Shown: in pieces, positions 25,317-36,416 of the stretch
Layout: each line of letters opens with the position of its first letter
How positions within the stretch are numbered: position 1 is the stretch's first letter
Assembly: GCF_010730575.1 (NCBI RefSeq)
Contig: NZ_AP022614.1
Coordinates: forward strand, 2,232,001 to 2,296,000
Direction: 5' to 3'
From: Mycobacterium parmense
GTDB taxonomy: Bacteria; Actinomycetota; Actinomycetes; Mycobacteriales; Mycobacteriaceae
DNA length: 64,000 bases
The notes under the pieces: generated by a model
The model's input: the letters and a program-made list of their open reading frames with translations, nothing else
What the model was told of the DNA's origin: nothing
The model's database searches: none
Program-made: the position numbers and the translations under genes

Positions 25317-26216
25317 GTGCCGACCAACGAACAGCGACGTGCCAACGCCAAGCGCAAACTCGAGCGCCAGCTCGAGAAGCGCCAGAAGCAGGCCAAGCGA
25401 CGCCGGATAGCGCTGATCACCGCCGGCGCTGTCGCGGCCGTGGCCATCATCGCCGTGGTCGCGATCGCGGTAATCAACACCAAGCACGAACACGCGAGCA
25501 ACACCGCCACGTCGACCACCGCCCCGAGCAGCAGCGCCCCCGAGTCCACCCCGGACGCGACGCCGCCGGCGGCTGCCGTCCCGCCGCTACCGGCGTTCAA
25601 GCCGTCGGCGAGCGTGGGCGCCAACTGCCAGTACCCCGCGTCGTCGGACCCGGCCGCCAAGCCGGTGAAGCCGCCGCGCACCGGCAAGGTGCCGACCACC
25701 CCGGCCCAGGTGAGCGCCAGCATGGTGACCAACCAGGGCCACGTCGGACTGATGCTCGCCAACAACGAATCCCCCTGCACGGTAAACAGTTTCGCCAGCC
25801 TGATCGGCCAGAAGTACTTCGACAACACCAGCTGCCACCGGCTGACGACCTCACCGACGCTGGGCGTCCTGCAGTGCGGCGACCCCAAGGGCGACGGCAC
25901 CGGCGGTCCCGGCTACCAATTCGCCAACGAATACCCGACCGACCAGTACCCGCCGAACGACCCGAAGGCCCAGGAGCCGGTGCTGTACCCGCGCGGCACG
26001 CTGGCGATGGCCAACGCCGGGCCGGGCACCAACGGCAGCCAGTTCTTCATGGTCTACAAGGACTCTCAGCTGCCGCCCCAGTACACCGTGTTCGGCACGA
26101 TCCAGGCCGACGGGCTGGCGACCCTCGACAAGATCGCCAAGGCCGGCGTCAGCGGCGGTGGCGACGACGGGCCGCCGGCCACCGACGTCACCATCACGTC
26201 GGTGTTGCTCGACTGA
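25317..26216 (+). CDS. ppiB: Membrane-anchored peptidyl-prolyl cis-trans isomerase (cyclophilin type)
   Basis: 299 residues. A basic, Lys/Arg-rich cytoplasmic start (1-40) is followed by one membrane helix (about 41-62, IALITAGAVAAVAIIAVV), a Ser/Thr/Pro-rich spacer, and a cyclophilin domain outside (about 140-299). Active-site positions kept are the Arg in CHRL, the Gln in LQCGD and the Gln/Phe in NGSQFFMVY. The GTG at 25317 follows GGAGG at 25302-25306. It matches Rv2582. The next gene downstream carries a second, altered copy of the same outside domain. Confidence 0.93.
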   Translation: MPTNEQRRANAKRKLERQLEKRQKQAKRRRIALITAGAVAAVAIIAVVAIAVINTKHEHASNTATSTTAPSSSAPESTPDATPPAAAVPPLPAFKPSASVGANCQYPASSDPAAKPVKPPRTGKVPTTPAQVSASMVTNQGHVGLMLANNESPCTVNSFASLIGQKYFDNTSCHRLTTSPTLGVLQCGDPKGDGTGGPGYQFANEYPTDQYPPNDPKAQEPVLYPRGTLAMANAGPGTNGSQFFMVYKDSQLPPQYTVFGTIQADGLATLDKIAKAGVSGGGDDGPPATDVTITSVLLD

Positions 26217-26290
26217 CCACGCGGCGCGAAACCACTTCTGATTGAGCCGGATTCCCACGGCACGCGCTGTCGAGAGTTTATTGTCGTTGG

Positions 26291-28042
26291 GTGAATCTGG
26301 ATCCGGAATCATTCGGTCACTACCGGATAGAGGGGCTGTTGGGCCGCGGCGGCATGGGACGCGTCTACCGTGCCCACGACACCACCACCGATCGGGTGGT
26401 TGCCCTCAAAGTCCTTCCGCCGCATCTGGCCGAGGACGAAGACTTTCAGCGCCGCTTCCGCCGGGAGGCACGCATAGCGGCCGGCCTCAACGACCCGCAC
26501 GTGGTGCCCATCCACGGCTACGGCGAGATCGACGGCCGGCTCTACGTCGACATGCGGCTCATCGAGGGTCGCGACCTGTCCCGCTACATCGCCGAACACG
26601 GCGGACGGCTGGGCCCGGATCGTGCGGTGGCGGTGATCGAACAGGTTGCCGCGGCACTGGATAGCGCCCACCGGGTGGGACTGATCCATCGCGACATCAA
26701 GCCGATGAACATCCTGGTCACCACCGCCCACGACTTCGTCTACCTCATCGACTTCGGTCTGGCCCGCGCGGAAGCCGACACCCAACTCACCAACACCGGC
26801 GCCACGATGGGCACCGTTGCCTACCTGGCGCCCGAGCGCTTCAGGGGCACAACGGATCACCGGGCCGACGTCTATTCGCTGGCCTGCGTGCTCTACGAAT
26901 GCCTCACCGGCAAGCGGCCCTTCGACGGTCAGACACTGGAAGAACAGCTCAACGCGCACCTGAACACCCCGCCGCCGCGCCCTTCGGCGATGTGCCCCGA
27001 CCTGCCCGCCGCGTTCGACGAGGTGGTGGCCCGGGGCATGGCCAAGGACCCCAACCAGCGCTACCAGAGCGCGATCGAGCTCGCCGAGGCCGCAAAACAG
27101 GCGCTGGCGAGCCTGAGCGTCGCCACGGCGGCGGCCCGCGTGCCCAACCCGCCACCGCCCCCCGTACCGCCGCCACCCCCATGGGGCGGACCGCCGCCCC
27201 CGCGCCCGGAGAACCGGCAACCCGGCCGGCGGCTGGTCCTGGGCATCGTCGGCGCGTCGGTCGTCTCGCTGGCCGCGGTGACGGCGTTGGTCATCAGCCT
27301 CGTGCATCGCTCCGACACCCCGGCCGCGAGCACCGCGTCGACAACCCCCGTCCACCCGCGAACACTCAGAGGGTGGGGGGCAACCTCGCCCGTCCCGTCC
27401 GGGGCGCTACCGATGCCGGCGTTCGCGCCGCCCGCCGACCTCGGCGCGAACTGCCAGTACCCGCCCTCGCAGGACGCCGCGACCAAACCCGTCGAACCGC
27501 CGCCGTCGGGCAGGGTCTCGACAACGCCGGGCCGCAGCGCCACCATCTCCACCAACTACGGCGACATCGGGATCAAGCTCGCCACCAACGAGTCCCCGTG
27601 CACGGTGAACAGCTTCGTCAGCCTGGTCAAGCAGCAGTTCTACAACAACACCCCGTGCACCCGGCTGGGTATCCAGCCCAGATTCGGCTTGCTGCAGTGC
27701 GGCGCCACCGAGAGCGACGGCACCGGCGGCCCGGGGTACAACGTTGCCGACGAGTACCCGGCCGACCAGTACCCGCCCGGTGACCCGGCGATCGCGCAGG
27801 GGGTGGTCTACCCGCGCGGCACCGTGGCCATGGCCCCGGGTCAGACCCCGAACACCAACAGCAGCGTGTTCAACCTCGTGTTCACCGATTCCGACCTGCA
27901 GGCGACTTCCACGGTGTTCGGGACGATCGACGAGGCCGGCCTGGACACGCTCGACAAGATCTCCCAGGTGGGCGTCGCCGGCGGCGGTGACGACGGCGCT
28001 CCCGCCAAGGCGATCACGGTCAACTCGGTGCGGCTCGACTGA
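26291..28042 (+). CDS. Ser/Thr protein kinase fused to an extracytoplasmic degenerate cyclophilin
   Basis: 583 residues. The kinase domain (about 10-275) has the glycine loop GRGGMG (18-23), Lys40, HRDIKPMN (Asp135), DFGLA and APER, so it should be active. A proline-rich juxtamembrane stretch (about 285-310) leads to one membrane helix (about 313-337). The outside C-terminus (about 385-583) closely copies the cyclophilin domain of the gene upstream. Key isomerase residues are altered: CHRL became CTRL, and NGSQFFMVY became NSSVFNLVF, losing the catalytic Gln. The domain is therefore more likely a ligand sensor than an enzyme. PASTA repeats, common in mycobacterial kinases, are absent. M. tuberculosis has no kinase between ppiB and relA. 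The GTG start is 74 bases after ppiB. Confidence 0.9.
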   Translation: MNLDPESFGHYRIEGLLGRGGMGRVYRAHDTTTDRVVALKVLPPHLAEDEDFQRRFRREARIAAGLNDPHVVPIHGYGEIDGRLYVDMRLIEGRDLSRYIAEHGGRLGPDRAVAVIEQVAAALDSAHRVGLIHRDIKPMNILVTTAHDFVYLIDFGLARAEADTQLTNTGATMGTVAYLAPERFRGTTDHRADVYSLACVLYECLTGKRPFDGQTLEEQLNAHLNTPPPRPSAMCPDLPAAFDEVVARGMAKDPNQRYQSAIELAEAAKQALASLSVATAAARVPNPPPPPVPPPPPWGGPPPPRPENRQPGRRLVLGIVGASVVSLAAVTALVISLVHRSDTPAASTASTTPVHPRTLRGWGATSPVPSGALPMPAFAPPADLGANCQYPPSQDAATKPVEPPPSGRVSTTPGRSATISTNYGDIGIKLATNESPCTVNSFVSLVKQQFYNNTPCTRLGIQPRFGLLQCGATESDGTGGPGYNVADEYPADQYPPGDPAIAQGVVYPRGTVAMAPGQTPNTNSSVFNLVFTDSDLQATSTVFGTIDEAGLDTLDKISQVGVAGGGDDGAPAKAITVNSVRLD

Positions 28043-28065
28043 CGGCGACCCGCCGCCATACCGTT

Positions 28066-30435
28066 CTAAGCCGCTGACGTCACGCGGTACACGTCGAACA
28101 CCCCTTCGACGTTGCGCACGACGTTGAGAACGTGCCCGAGGTGCTTGGGATCGCCCATCTCGAAGGTGAACCGGCTGATCGCCACCCGGTCGCCGGAGGT
28201 CGTGACCGACGCCGAGAGGATGTTGACCTTCTCGTCGGCGAGCACCCGCGTGATATCCGACAGCAACCGGTGCCTGTCGAGCGCCTCGACCTGAATGGCC
28301 ACCAGGAACACCGACGACGGCGAGGGCGCCCACAGCACCTCGATGATGCGCTCGGCCTGCTGCTGCAGCGACGCGGCGTTCGTGCAGTCGGTGCGGTGCA
28401 CGCTCACCCCGCCGCCGCGGGTGACGAAGCCCATGATCGGGTCCCCCGGCACCGGCGTGCAGCACTTGGCCAGCTTGGTCAGCACCCCGCGGGCGCCGGG
28501 CACGGACACGCCGACGTCGTCGCTGCTGCGCGGGCGGCGCAGCATGGTGGTGGGAGTCGACCGCTCCGCGAGGTCCTCTTCGGCCTGGTCGATGCCGCCG
28601 AGCTCGGCCAGCAGGCGCTGCACCGCGTGGCGCGCCGACACGTGACCCTCGCCGATCGCGGTGTACAGCGCCGAGACGTCGCTGTAATGGAGTTCGCGCG
28701 CGACCGCCGCCATGGACTCGGCATTCATCAAGCGCTGCAACGGAAGTCCGCCGCGGCGGACCTCGCGGGCCATCGCCTCCTTGCCGGCCTCCAGCGCCTC
28801 CTCGCGACGCTCCTTGGCGAACCACTGCCGGATCTTCGTCTTGGCCCGCGGCGACACCACAAACTGCTGCCAGTCCCGCGACGGCCCCGCGTTGGGCGCC
28901 TTGGAGGTGAACACCTCGACGACTTCGCCGTTGTCGAGCTTGCGCTCCAGCGCCACCAGCCGGCCGTTGACCCGGGCGCCGATACAGCGGTGGCCGACCT
29001 CGGTGTGCACCGCGTAGGCGAAGTCCACCGGTGTCGACCCGGCGGGCAGCGTGATGACGTCGCCCTTGGGCGTGAAGACGAAGATCTCTTGCACCGCAAG
29101 GTCGTAGCGCAGCGACTCCAGGAACTCGCCGGGATCGGCGGCCTCCCGTTGCCAGTCCAGCAGCTGGCGCATCCACGCCATGTCGTCGATTTCGGCGGCG
29201 GCGTGGGGATGCGGAACACCGTTGCGGCCCTTGGCCTCCTTGTAGCGCCAGTGCGCTGCGATGCCGTATTCGGCGGTGCGGTGCATGTCGCGGGTGCGGA
29301 TCTGCACCTCCAGGGGCTTACCCTCCGGCCCGACGACCGTGGTGTGCAGCGATTGGTAGACACCGTATCTGGGCTGGGCGATGTAGTCCTTGAACCGGCC
29401 CGCCATCGGCTGCCACAGGGAGTGCACCACGCCGACGGCGGCGTAGCAGTCCCGGATCTCGTCGCACAGGATCCGGATGCCGACCAGGTCGTGGATGTCG
29501 TCGAAGTCCCGCCCCTTGACGATCATCTTCTGGTAGATCGACCAGTAGTGCTTGGGCCGGCCCTCGACCGTGGCCTTGATCTTCGACGCGCTCAGGGTGT
29601 TGGTGATCTCGGCGCGCACCTTGGCCAGGTAGGTGTCGCGGGACGGCGCGCGGCCGGCGACCAGCCGCACGATCTCGTCGTACTTCTTGGGATGCAGGAT
29701 CGCGAACGACAGGTCCTCGAGCTCCCACTTGACGCTGGCCATCCCCAGCCGATGGGCAAGGGGCGCAATGACTTCGAGCGTCTCGCGGGCCTTGCGCGCC
29801 TGCTTCTCGGGCGGCAGGAAGCGCATGGTGCGCATGTTGTGCAGGCGGTCGGCCACCTTGATCACCAGCACCCGGGGATCGCGGGCCATCGCGGTGATCA
29901 TCTTGCGGATGGTCTCGCCCTCGGCGGCGGTGCCCAGCACCACCCGGTCCAGCTTGGTCACCCCGTCGACGAGATGGCCCACCTCTTCGCCGAACTCCTC
30001 GCTGAGGGCCTCCAGGGTGTACCCGGTGTCCTCGACCGTGTCGTGCAGCAGCGCCGCGACCAAAGTGGTGGTGTCCATGCCCAATTCGGCCAGGATGGTC
30101 GCGACCGCCAGCGGGTGGGTGATGTAGGGGTCGCCGGAGTGGCGCAGCTGGGTGGCGTGCCGCTGGTCGGCCACCTCGAAGGCCCGCTGCAACAGCGACA
30201 GGTTCGCCTTCGGGTAGATCTCCCGGTGCACCGCCACCAGCGGTTCGAGCACCGGATTGAGGGTGCTGCGCTGAGCGGTCATCCGCCGGGCCAGCCGGGC
30301 GCGCACCCGGCGGGACGCGCTGCTGCTCTTCGTGGCCTCGACCGGCGGTTCCGGCGGCTCGGTGACCTGGGGCGACGCGGGCTGCGCCGGCTCGGGCGCC
30401 GCGATCGCCTGCGCAGTGCTCTGGTCGTCAGCCAC
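28066..30435 (-). CDS. relA: Bifunctional (p)ppGpp synthetase/hydrolase
   Basis: 789 residues, almost the same as M. tuberculosis RelA. Domains in order: HD hydrolase (about 60-200, with [11 protein letters not shown]), synthetase (about 250-370, with [18 protein letters not shown]), TGS (about 410-470), a helical/zinc region with KCCTPVPGD, and a C-terminal ACT domain (about 705-789). It makes and breaks (p)ppGpp on starvation. I chose the GTG at 30435 because GGAGGTG precedes it at a good distance and MADDQ matches the known start; a GTG nine bases upstream would overlap that ribosome site. Confidence 0.97.
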   Translation of the reverse strand: MADDQSTAQAIAAPEPAQPASPQVTEPPEPPVEATKSSSASRRVRARLARRMTAQRSTLNPVLEPLVAVHREIYPKANLSLLQRAFEVADQRHATQLRHSGDPYITHPLAVATILAELGMDTTTLVAALLHDTVEDTGYTLEALSEEFGEEVGHLVDGVTKLDRVVLGTAAEGETIRKMITAMARDPRVLVIKVADRLHNMRTMRFLPPEKQARKARETLEVIAPLAHRLGMASVKWELEDLSFAILHPKKYDEIVRLVAGRAPSRDTYLAKVRAEITNTLSASKIKATVEGRPKHYWSIYQKMIVKGRDFDDIHDLVGIRILCDEIRDCYAAVGVVHSLWQPMAGRFKDYIAQPRYGVYQSLHTTVVGPEGKPLEVQIRTRDMHRTAEYGIAAHWRYKEAKGRNGVPHPHAAAEIDDMAWMRQLLDWQREAADPGEFLESLRYDLAVQEIFVFTPKGDVITLPAGSTPVDFAYAVHTEVGHRCIGARVNGRLVALERKLDNGEVVEVFTSKAPNAGPSRDWQQFVVSPRAKTKIRQWFAKERREEALEAGKEAMAREVRRGGLPLQRLMNAESMAAVARELHYSDVSALYTAIGEGHVSARHAVQRLLAELGGIDQAEEDLAERSTPTTMLRRPRSSDDVGVSVPGARGVLTKLAKCCTPVPGDPIMGFVTRGGGVSVHRTDCTNAASLQQQAERIIEVLWAPSPSSVFLVAIQVEALDRHRLLSDITRVLADEKVNILSASVTTSGDRVAISRFTFEMGDPKHLGHVLNVVRNVEGVFDVYRVTSAA

Positions 30436-30478
30436 GTCGTTCACCTCCGATCTCGAGGATATCGCGGGGTGGGGCGGG

Positions 30479-31021
30479 TCAGGCCCGACTCAGGCTGTGC
30501 ACCCGCAGCGGCGCGATGGCCTCGCGGCCGCCCAGCGCGGTCAGTTCCATCACCACCGCGGCCGCCGGCACCCGCGCGCCGCCGCGCTCGAGCAGGCGGC
30601 ACGCCGCGGCCAGCGTGCCTCCGGTGGCCAGCACGTCGTCGACGATCACCACGTCGCGGCCGTGCAGGTCGATGCCTTCGGCGGCGATCTCCAGCGTGGC
30701 GCTGCCGTATTCCAGGTCATACCGCTCGGTGTACACCGGCGGCGGCAGCTTGCCGCCCTTGCGGATGGCCAGCACCCCGGTGCGCAGGCGGTCGGCGACA
30801 GCCGCCGCCACCAGAAATCCGCGGGAGTCGATCCCGGCGACCAGGTCGGCGCCGGAGGCGACCCCGGCCAGCGCGTCGACGATCGCCGTCATCGCCGCCG
30901 CGTCGGCGAAAACCGGGGTGAGGTCCTTGAACTGGATCCCCGGCTCCGGGAAGTCGGCCACCTCGCGGGTGAGCGACGCGATCAGGTCGGCGACGGGCGC
31001 GGTCCCGCTGACGCTGGTCAC
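30479..31021 (-). CDS. apt: Adenine phosphoribosyltransferase
   Basis: 180 residues with the PRPP-binding motif [13 protein letters not shown] near residue 120 and the N-terminal [13 protein letters not shown] block of Apt proteins. It converts adenine and PRPP to AMP. The GTG at 31021 overlaps the stop of the upstream lipoprotein gene (GTGA), so it is translationally coupled to it. Located just upstream of relA on the same strand, as in M. tuberculosis (Rv2584c). Confidence 0.95.
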   Translation of the reverse strand: MTSVSGTAPVADLIASLTREVADFPEPGIQFKDLTPVFADAAAMTAIVDALAGVASGADLVAGIDSRGFLVAAAVADRLRTGVLAIRKGGKLPPPVYTERYDLEYGSATLEIAAEGIDLHGRDVVIVDDVLATGGTLAAACRLLERGGARVPAAAVVMELTALGGREAIAPLRVHSLSRA

Positions 31022-32676
31022 TGCACCGACGCCCATCGGTCCATGTTCCAGCCCGCTCCCCAGCGGGTCGGATTCTTGCTCACCGCGTACATCCTCTTCG
31101 ACATCAGCAGCGTGCGCTGCTGCCGGTACAGGGGCAGGGTCGGCATATCGCCCCACAGTACCGGCGCGGCCTCCGCCAGCAGCCGCACCCGCTCGGCGGC
31201 GTCCGCCGACACGGCGAGCCCGCTGATCACCCCGTCGACCTGCGGGTTGGCGTACCCGGACAGGTTGTTGCCGTTGCCGCTGTGCAGGTCGTAGGCGTCG
31301 ATCGCCGACGAGCCGGTCGACCCGCTGCCCGTCGCTCCCCCGGTGCTCGCGATCAACACGTCGATCTTGCCGTCCTTGAGCGCCTGCGGTCCCGAGGTGT
31401 CCAGGGCGACGTCGGACACGGTGATGCCGGCCGGGGCGCACGACTTGGTGATCTGCCCGACGGTCACGGCGAGCCGGGCGTTGGGCCCCTGGTAGCCGAT
31501 CCGCACCGTCGTCGGCGCCCCGCCCAGCGCGTCGCGGGCGGCGGCGGGGTCCGGCTTGGCGAACTTGGCGGCATCGGCGGCGCCGTCCCCGGCCGACACC
31601 GCGTCGTCGGTGGCCGGGTCAAGGCGGGAATTGGCGATCGGCACGCCGGCGTCGTGGGCGATCATGTCGCGCGGCGTGCACATGGCGAACGCGCGCCGGG
31701 CCTTGGGGTCGGCCAGCGGCCCGCGCAGGGCGAAGATCAGCTGCTCGATCCCGGCGGACGGCCCATCGCTGCGCTCGTAGCCGTCGGGCGTGGCGAGCGC
31801 TCCCGAGGAGCCGGCCGCGACGTCGACCACGTCGACGCTGCGGCTGTTGACACGGTCCTGGATGTCGGGGCCCTGCGGCCACACCGTGATGCGCTTGGTG
31901 ATCGGTTTGGGACCCCACCAGCGGTCGTTCGCGACGAGCACCACCGCGCCGCCGTCGAGGATCGATTCGATCCGGTACGGTCCCGACGACGGGAAGCGCT
32001 TGAGGTCCAGGCCCGGCTTGAGGTCCCAGGTGCTGTTCCACAGCTTGGCGATCTGGGCCACCGCGGGCGCGTTGTTGCCGAGCAGCGCCGTGGTCACGTC
32101 GGCGTTCAGCTGGTCGGCGATGACGTGCGACGGCATCAGCGAGGTCGCGCCGAACAGCTGGTTGTAGTCGACGATTCCGCGGTCCGGCGCGAACGTCACC
32201 CGGGCCTTCTTCTGCCCGGGGATGCAGTCGACGTTGGCGATGTCGGCGTAGCCGGCCTGGGTCGCGGCGTCGAACCCGGCGAACCGGCCGGACTGCGCCG
32301 CCCACGCGAGCACCAGGTCGTCGCAGGTCACCGGCTTGCCGTCGGAGTAGACGGCGTTGTCGGCGATCTGGTAGTCGAGCGCCAGCGGAGCGCCGCTCAC
32401 CACCGAGACCGAGCCGAAGTCGCGGTCGGCCACGACCTGTCCGTCCGGCCCGTGATAGCCGAAGCCGATGAGCGTGCGGGCGAACGCCTGCGCCCCGGCC
32501 GACGCCGCGCCGACGACGGTGTTGGTGTTGTAGGTGACCAGGGGTCCGTCGACCACGTAGTCGACCTGCGAGGCGGCGCTGCCGGAGCAGGCGGTCAGCG
32601 TCCAGGCCGCCACGAACAGCGCGGCCAGCCCCACGACAGCAGCGCTCGTCCACCACGCGAGGCGCCCCCGGGTCAT
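31018..32676 (-). CDS. Substrate-binding lipoprotein of the peptide/nickel ABC transporter type, Rv2585c-like
   Basis: 552 residues. A signal peptide ends in the lipobox LTAC, so the mature protein is a lipoprotein on the outer face of the membrane. The rest is an SBP family 5 fold ([22 protein letters not shown] near 100-125; [28 protein letters not shown]). Members usually bind oligopeptides, but no ABC permease or ATPase gene is adjacent, so it must work with distant partners. It lies between secF (five bases upstream) and apt (overlapping), in the secDF operon. Confidence 0.88.
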   Translation of the reverse strand: MTRGRLAWWTSAAVVGLAALFVAAWTLTACSGSAASQVDYVVDGPLVTYNTNTVVGAASAGAQAFARTLIGFGYHGPDGQVVADRDFGSVSVVSGAPLALDYQIADNAVYSDGKPVTCDDLVLAWAAQSGRFAGFDAATQAGYADIANVDCIPGQKKARVTFAPDRGIVDYNQLFGATSLMPSHVIADQLNADVTTALLGNNAPAVAQIAKLWNSTWDLKPGLDLKRFPSSGPYRIESILDGGAVVLVANDRWWGPKPITKRITVWPQGPDIQDRVNSRSVDVVDVAAGSSGALATPDGYERSDGPSAGIEQLIFALRGPLADPKARRAFAMCTPRDMIAHDAGVPIANSRLDPATDDAVSAGDGAADAAKFAKPDPAAARDALGGAPTTVRIGYQGPNARLAVTVGQITKSCAPAGITVSDVALDTSGPQALKDGKIDVLIASTGGATGSGSTGSSAIDAYDLHSGNGNNLSGYANPQVDGVISGLAVSADAAERVRLLAEAAPVLWGDMPTLPLYRQQRTLLMSKRMYAVSKNPTRWGAGWNMDRWASVQ

Positions 32677-32681
32677 GCTGG

Positions 32682-33947
32682 TTACCGTCGGCCCGCGTTT
32701 CGCTTGCCGGTCGGCCGCCGCGTCCCGGTGGGCCGCGCCGGACGCGCGCCCGGCGCGGGCTTGCTCGGCGCCGGCTTGCCCGGCGCTTCCTTGCTCGGCA
32801 CGTCGGCCTCGGCGGTGTCCTGCTCGGCCGCCTCGGAGTCGCCCGGGTCGGAAGGCTTCGCGGCCGTCTCGGCGCGCGAACCGCCGCCGCGGCGCCTGAG
32901 CACCCGGCGCGTGTGGGTGCGCACCAGTTCGGTGCGTTCACGCATGCTCACCAGCAGCGGGGTGGCGAAGAAGATCGACGAGTAGGTGCCGATCAGGATG
33001 CCGATCAGCTGCACCAGCGCCAGGTCCTTCAGCGTGCCGACACCCAGCAGCCACACCGCGACCACCATCAGCGCGAGCACCGGCAGGACCCCGATCAGGC
33101 TGGTGTTGATCGAGCGCATGAACGTCTGGTTGATGGCCAGGTTGGCCTGTTCGGCGAACGTGCGCCTGGTGGTGTGCTGGAAGCCGTGCGTGTTCTCCTC
33201 GACCTTGTCGAACACGATCACGGTGTCGTAGAGGGAGAAACCGAGGATGGTCAACAGGCCGATCACCGTGGCCGGGGTGACCTCGAAGCCCACCAGCGAG
33301 TAGACGCCGGCGGTGACGGTCAGGTCGAAGAACATGGCGGCGATGGCCGCCAGCGTCATGTAGCGCTCGTAGCGGATCGTGATGTAAAGGCTGACCAGTG
33401 CCAGGAAGATGACGAGCGCGATCAGCGCCTTCTTGGTGATCTGGTCGCCCCAGGTCTCCGAGACCGCCGAGTCGCTGATGGCCTTCTTGCTGGGTTTACC
33501 GTCGGCGCCCTTCGGTCCGAAGGCCTCGAACAGGGCGTCGCGCAGCTTGGCGGTCTGGTCGTTGGACAGCGTCTCCGACCGGATCTGCACGGTCGCCGAG
33601 GCGCCGCTGCCGACGACGACCACCGACTCCGGGTCGGTGCCGAGGGTCTTGCGGAACACCTCGGTCACTTGCGACGTCTGCGCCGTGCCGCGCGGCATCG
33701 ACACCGTGGTGCCGCCCTTGAAGTCGATGCCGAAGGTGAAGCCCCGCAACAGGATGCTCAGGATCGCGATCGCCACTATCGCGCCGCTGATGCCGAACCA
33801 CAGCCTGCGGCGCCCGACGACCTCGAACGCGCCGGTGCCGGTGTAGAGCCGGGAGATGAAGCTGCGGCGCGGCTGCCCGGCGGCGCCGTCGGTCGATTCG
33901 ACCGCGCCCTCGGACTCGGTGATCTCGGTCGCGTCTTCGGCAGCCAT
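32682..33947 (-). CDS. secF: Protein translocase subunit SecF
   Basis: 421 residues. Six membrane helices, with the family's first periplasmic region after helix 1 (FTFGIDFKGGTTVSMPRG) and the helix-4/5 motif LTILGFSLYDTVIVFDKV. The C-terminal 90 residues form a long, Pro/Lys-rich cytoplasmic tail typical of mycobacteria. SecF works with SecD to drive late steps of Sec export using the proton gradient. It begins three bases after secD. Confidence 0.95.
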   Translation of the reverse strand: MAAEDATEITESEGAVESTDGAAGQPRRSFISRLYTGTGAFEVVGRRRLWFGISGAIVAIAILSILLRGFTFGIDFKGGTTVSMPRGTAQTSQVTEVFRKTLGTDPESVVVVGSGASATVQIRSETLSNDQTAKLRDALFEAFGPKGADGKPSKKAISDSAVSETWGDQITKKALIALVIFLALVSLYITIRYERYMTLAAIAAMFFDLTVTAGVYSLVGFEVTPATVIGLLTILGFSLYDTVIVFDKVEENTHGFQHTTRRTFAEQANLAINQTFMRSINTSLIGVLPVLALMVVAVWLLGVGTLKDLALVQLIGILIGTYSSIFFATPLLVSMRERTELVRTHTRRVLRRRGGGSRAETAAKPSDPGDSEAAEQDTAEADVPSKEAPGKPAPSKPAPGARPARPTGTRRPTGKRNAGRR

Positions 33948-33950
33948 GGG

Positions 33951-35781
33951 TTACCCCCGTCCCGTCTTCACCTGGGCCCGGCGTTCGCGGGCGACCTGCT
34001 GAACGGCCCCCAAGCCGTTGAACGCGGGCTTGGCCAGCGTCGGCGACTTCGACGCCAGGTACACCAGCGGCCAGGTCACCAGGAAGACCACCACCAGGTC
34101 GAGGATCGTGGTGAGGCCCAGCGTGAAGGCGAAACCCTTCACCTGGCCGATCGCCAGGAAGTACAGCACCGCCGCGGCCAGGAAGGTCACGGCGTTGCCC
34201 GACACGATCGTCTTGCGGGCCCGCACCCAGCCGCGTGGCACGGCCGACCGGAACGAGCGACCCTCCCGGATCTCGTCCTTGATGCGTTCGAAGAACACCA
34301 CGAACGAGTCCGCGGTGGTGCCGATGCCGATGATCAGACCGGCGATGCCGGCCAGGTCCAGCGTGTAGTTGATATAGCGGCCCAGTAGCACCAGGATCGC
34401 GAAAACCATTACGCCCGAGGCGGTCAGCGACAGCGCGGTGAGCAGTCCCAGCGCCCGGTAATACAGCAGCGAGTACAGCAGCACCAGGATCAGCCCGATG
34501 GCACCCGCCATCAGGCCGGCCCGCAGGGAGGTCAATCCCAGTGTGGCCGAGACGGTTTGGGCCTCCGACGATTGGAAGGACAGCGGCAGCGAGCCGTATT
34601 TGAGGACGTTGGCAAGCTGGCGCGCGGTCGAGGCGGTGAACGGCGGGTCGCCGCCGGTGATCTGGGTCCGGCCGCCGGGGATGGCCTCCTGGATCATCGG
34701 GGCGCTGACCACCTGGGAGTCGAGGGTGAAGGCGGTCTGGGTGCCGATGTGGGCGGCGGTGAAGTCGGCCCAGGTGTTGGCGGCGGCCGGCTTGAACTGC
34801 ACGTCGACGACGTAACCGATGCCGCGCTGGTTCATGCCGGAGGTGGCGTCCTGGATCTGGTCACCGCTGATGATCGACGGCGCCAGCAGGTAGGCCACCT
34901 TGTGGTCGGTCGAGCAGGTCACCAGCGGAAGGTTCGGGTCGTCGTTGCCGGCCAGGATGTCGTTCTTGTCGCACTGGGTCGCCTGGAACTGCAGGGCGAG
35001 AAACTGGATGCCCTGCCGGGTGCTCTGGCGCCATTTCTTCTCCTCGCTGATGCGCTCCGCGAGGTCTTTGCGCGGGTCCGGCGCGGCCGGCTGGTCGGCC
35101 GGCGGCGCCGCCCCGGGCGCGGGAGCGGGTGCCGGCGCGGGAGCGGGTGCCGGTGCCGGCGTGGGGGCGGGCGTCGGCGGGGGGTCCTCAGGGTAGGGGC
35201 GCGGCTGGGCGCCGGGCCGGCCCGGCGGCGCCGGTTGCGCGGCTGGCGGCGCCTGGGCGCCCGGGCGCCGGGGCGCCCGGCTGGCCGGGCGGGGGCGGCA
35301 GGCCGGGGGCGCCGGGGGCTGGACCGCCCGGGGCGGGGGCGCCGGGGGCTGGACCGCCCGGGGCGGGGGCGCCGGGGGGCGGCTTGGGCGCCGCGGCCTG
35401 GGCCGGGATGGACTGGATCACCGGCCGGATGTACAGGCGGGCGGTCTGGCCCAGGTTGCGTGCCTCGCTGCCGTCGTTGCCGGGGACGGTGATGACGAGG
35501 TTGTCGCCGTCGACGACGACCTCCGAACCGGACACGCCCAGCCCGTTGACCCGGGAACTGATGATCTGCTGCGCCTGGGCCAGGGCCTCGCGGCTCGGCG
35601 CGGAGCCGTCGGGTGTGCGCGCGGTGAGCGTCACCCGGGTGCCGCCCTGCAGGTCGATGCCGAGCTTGGGCGCGGCGCGCTTGTCGCCGGTCAGGAAGAC
35701 CAGCAAGTAGACGCCGACGAGCAACAGCAGGAAGACCGACAGGTAGCGGGCAGGGTGCACCGGCGCCGAAGACGATGCCAC
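33951..35781 (-). CDS. secD: Protein translocase subunit SecD, interrupted by a frameshift
   Basis: The N-terminal part ([36 protein letters not shown]) runs from 35781 into a Pro/Gly/Ala-rich linker and stops at 35188 in its own frame. The rest of the protein reads in another frame, entering through [19 protein letters not shown] and ending with six-helix motifs ([21 protein letters not shown]) at 33951. The change lies about 35250-35290 in a C/G-rich tract. SecD is essential, and linker and domains are intact on both sides, so a lost or added base during sequencing is the likeliest cause. The linker also holds a 30-base tandem duplication. Confidence 0.88.
35310..35370. repeat. 30-base tandem repeat in the secD linker
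   Basis: The block containing GGGGGCTGGACCGCCCGGGG occurs twice in a row and encodes repeated [10 protein letters not shown] units of the proline-rich linker between the first SecD domain and the rest. Such tracts vary in copy number among strains and are hard to sequence, which bears on the nearby frameshift. Confidence 0.7.
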
Positions 35782-35909
35782 GTTCCTTCTAACTCCTCGA
35801 GAATCGGTCGCTTACCCAGGACGGAGCCCCGGGGAGAGCCTAGCGGCGGTCGCAGGGGCGGCGAAGCCGGGCGCAGCGGGCCGCCGCAATGCACCCGGTG
35901 GCCCGCACG

Positions 35910-36233
35910 TCAGGAATCCTCGGTCACCCGGCTGTCGTCCCGTGTGCCGTCCTCTTCGACGAGGTCGTCGTCCTCGGGCAGGATCCGGTCGCGCACGGCC
36001 ATCTTCATCCAGGTGGTCACCACGCCGGGGGCGATCTCGAGGTCGACGGTGTCGTCGGTGATCGCGGTGACGGTCGCTTGCAGGCCGGACGTGGTGTGCA
36101 CCCGGTCGCCGGGCTGCAGCGACTCGTGCAGGTCGATGGTGGCCTGCATCGCCCGCCGTTGCCGGCGCGACGCGAACCACATGAACCCACCCATGATGAG
36201 CACGAATGGCAAGAACAAGACCAAACTCTCCAT
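35910..36233 (-). CDS. yajC: Sec translocase accessory subunit YajC
   Basis: 107 residues. One N-terminal membrane helix (SLVLFLPFVLIMGGFMWF), then RRQRRAMQ, the LQPGDRVHTTSGLQATV motif of YajC proteins, and an acidic tail. It forms a subcomplex with SecD and SecF. It lies 128 bases upstream of secD on the same strand, the usual yajC-secD-secF order. Confidence 0.93.
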   Translation of the reverse strand: MESLVLFLPFVLIMGGFMWFASRRQRRAMQATIDLHESLQPGDRVHTTSGLQATVTAITDDTVDLEIAPGVVTTWMKMAVRDRILPEDDDLVEEDGTRDDSRVTEDS

Positions 36234-36416
36234 TGACGCGCCTGCCTTTCGTATCGGTGTTCGCAGCCAAGGGCCAGTGTGCCACCAGACCCGTCGGCGC
36301 CATCAAATCCCTCAACGCCATCAGCGCAGGTCGCGCCGGACCGGCCCGCTGGAACCGGCTCGAACGATAGGCTTTGGTCGCGGCGCGGCACGCGCGGCGC
36401 GGTGAGGAGGATGACA

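Noticed and set aside
28132..30921. A 929-codon open frame antisense to relA
   Set aside because: Low-complexity His/Gln/Arg-rich product, entirely explained by antisense reading of relA.
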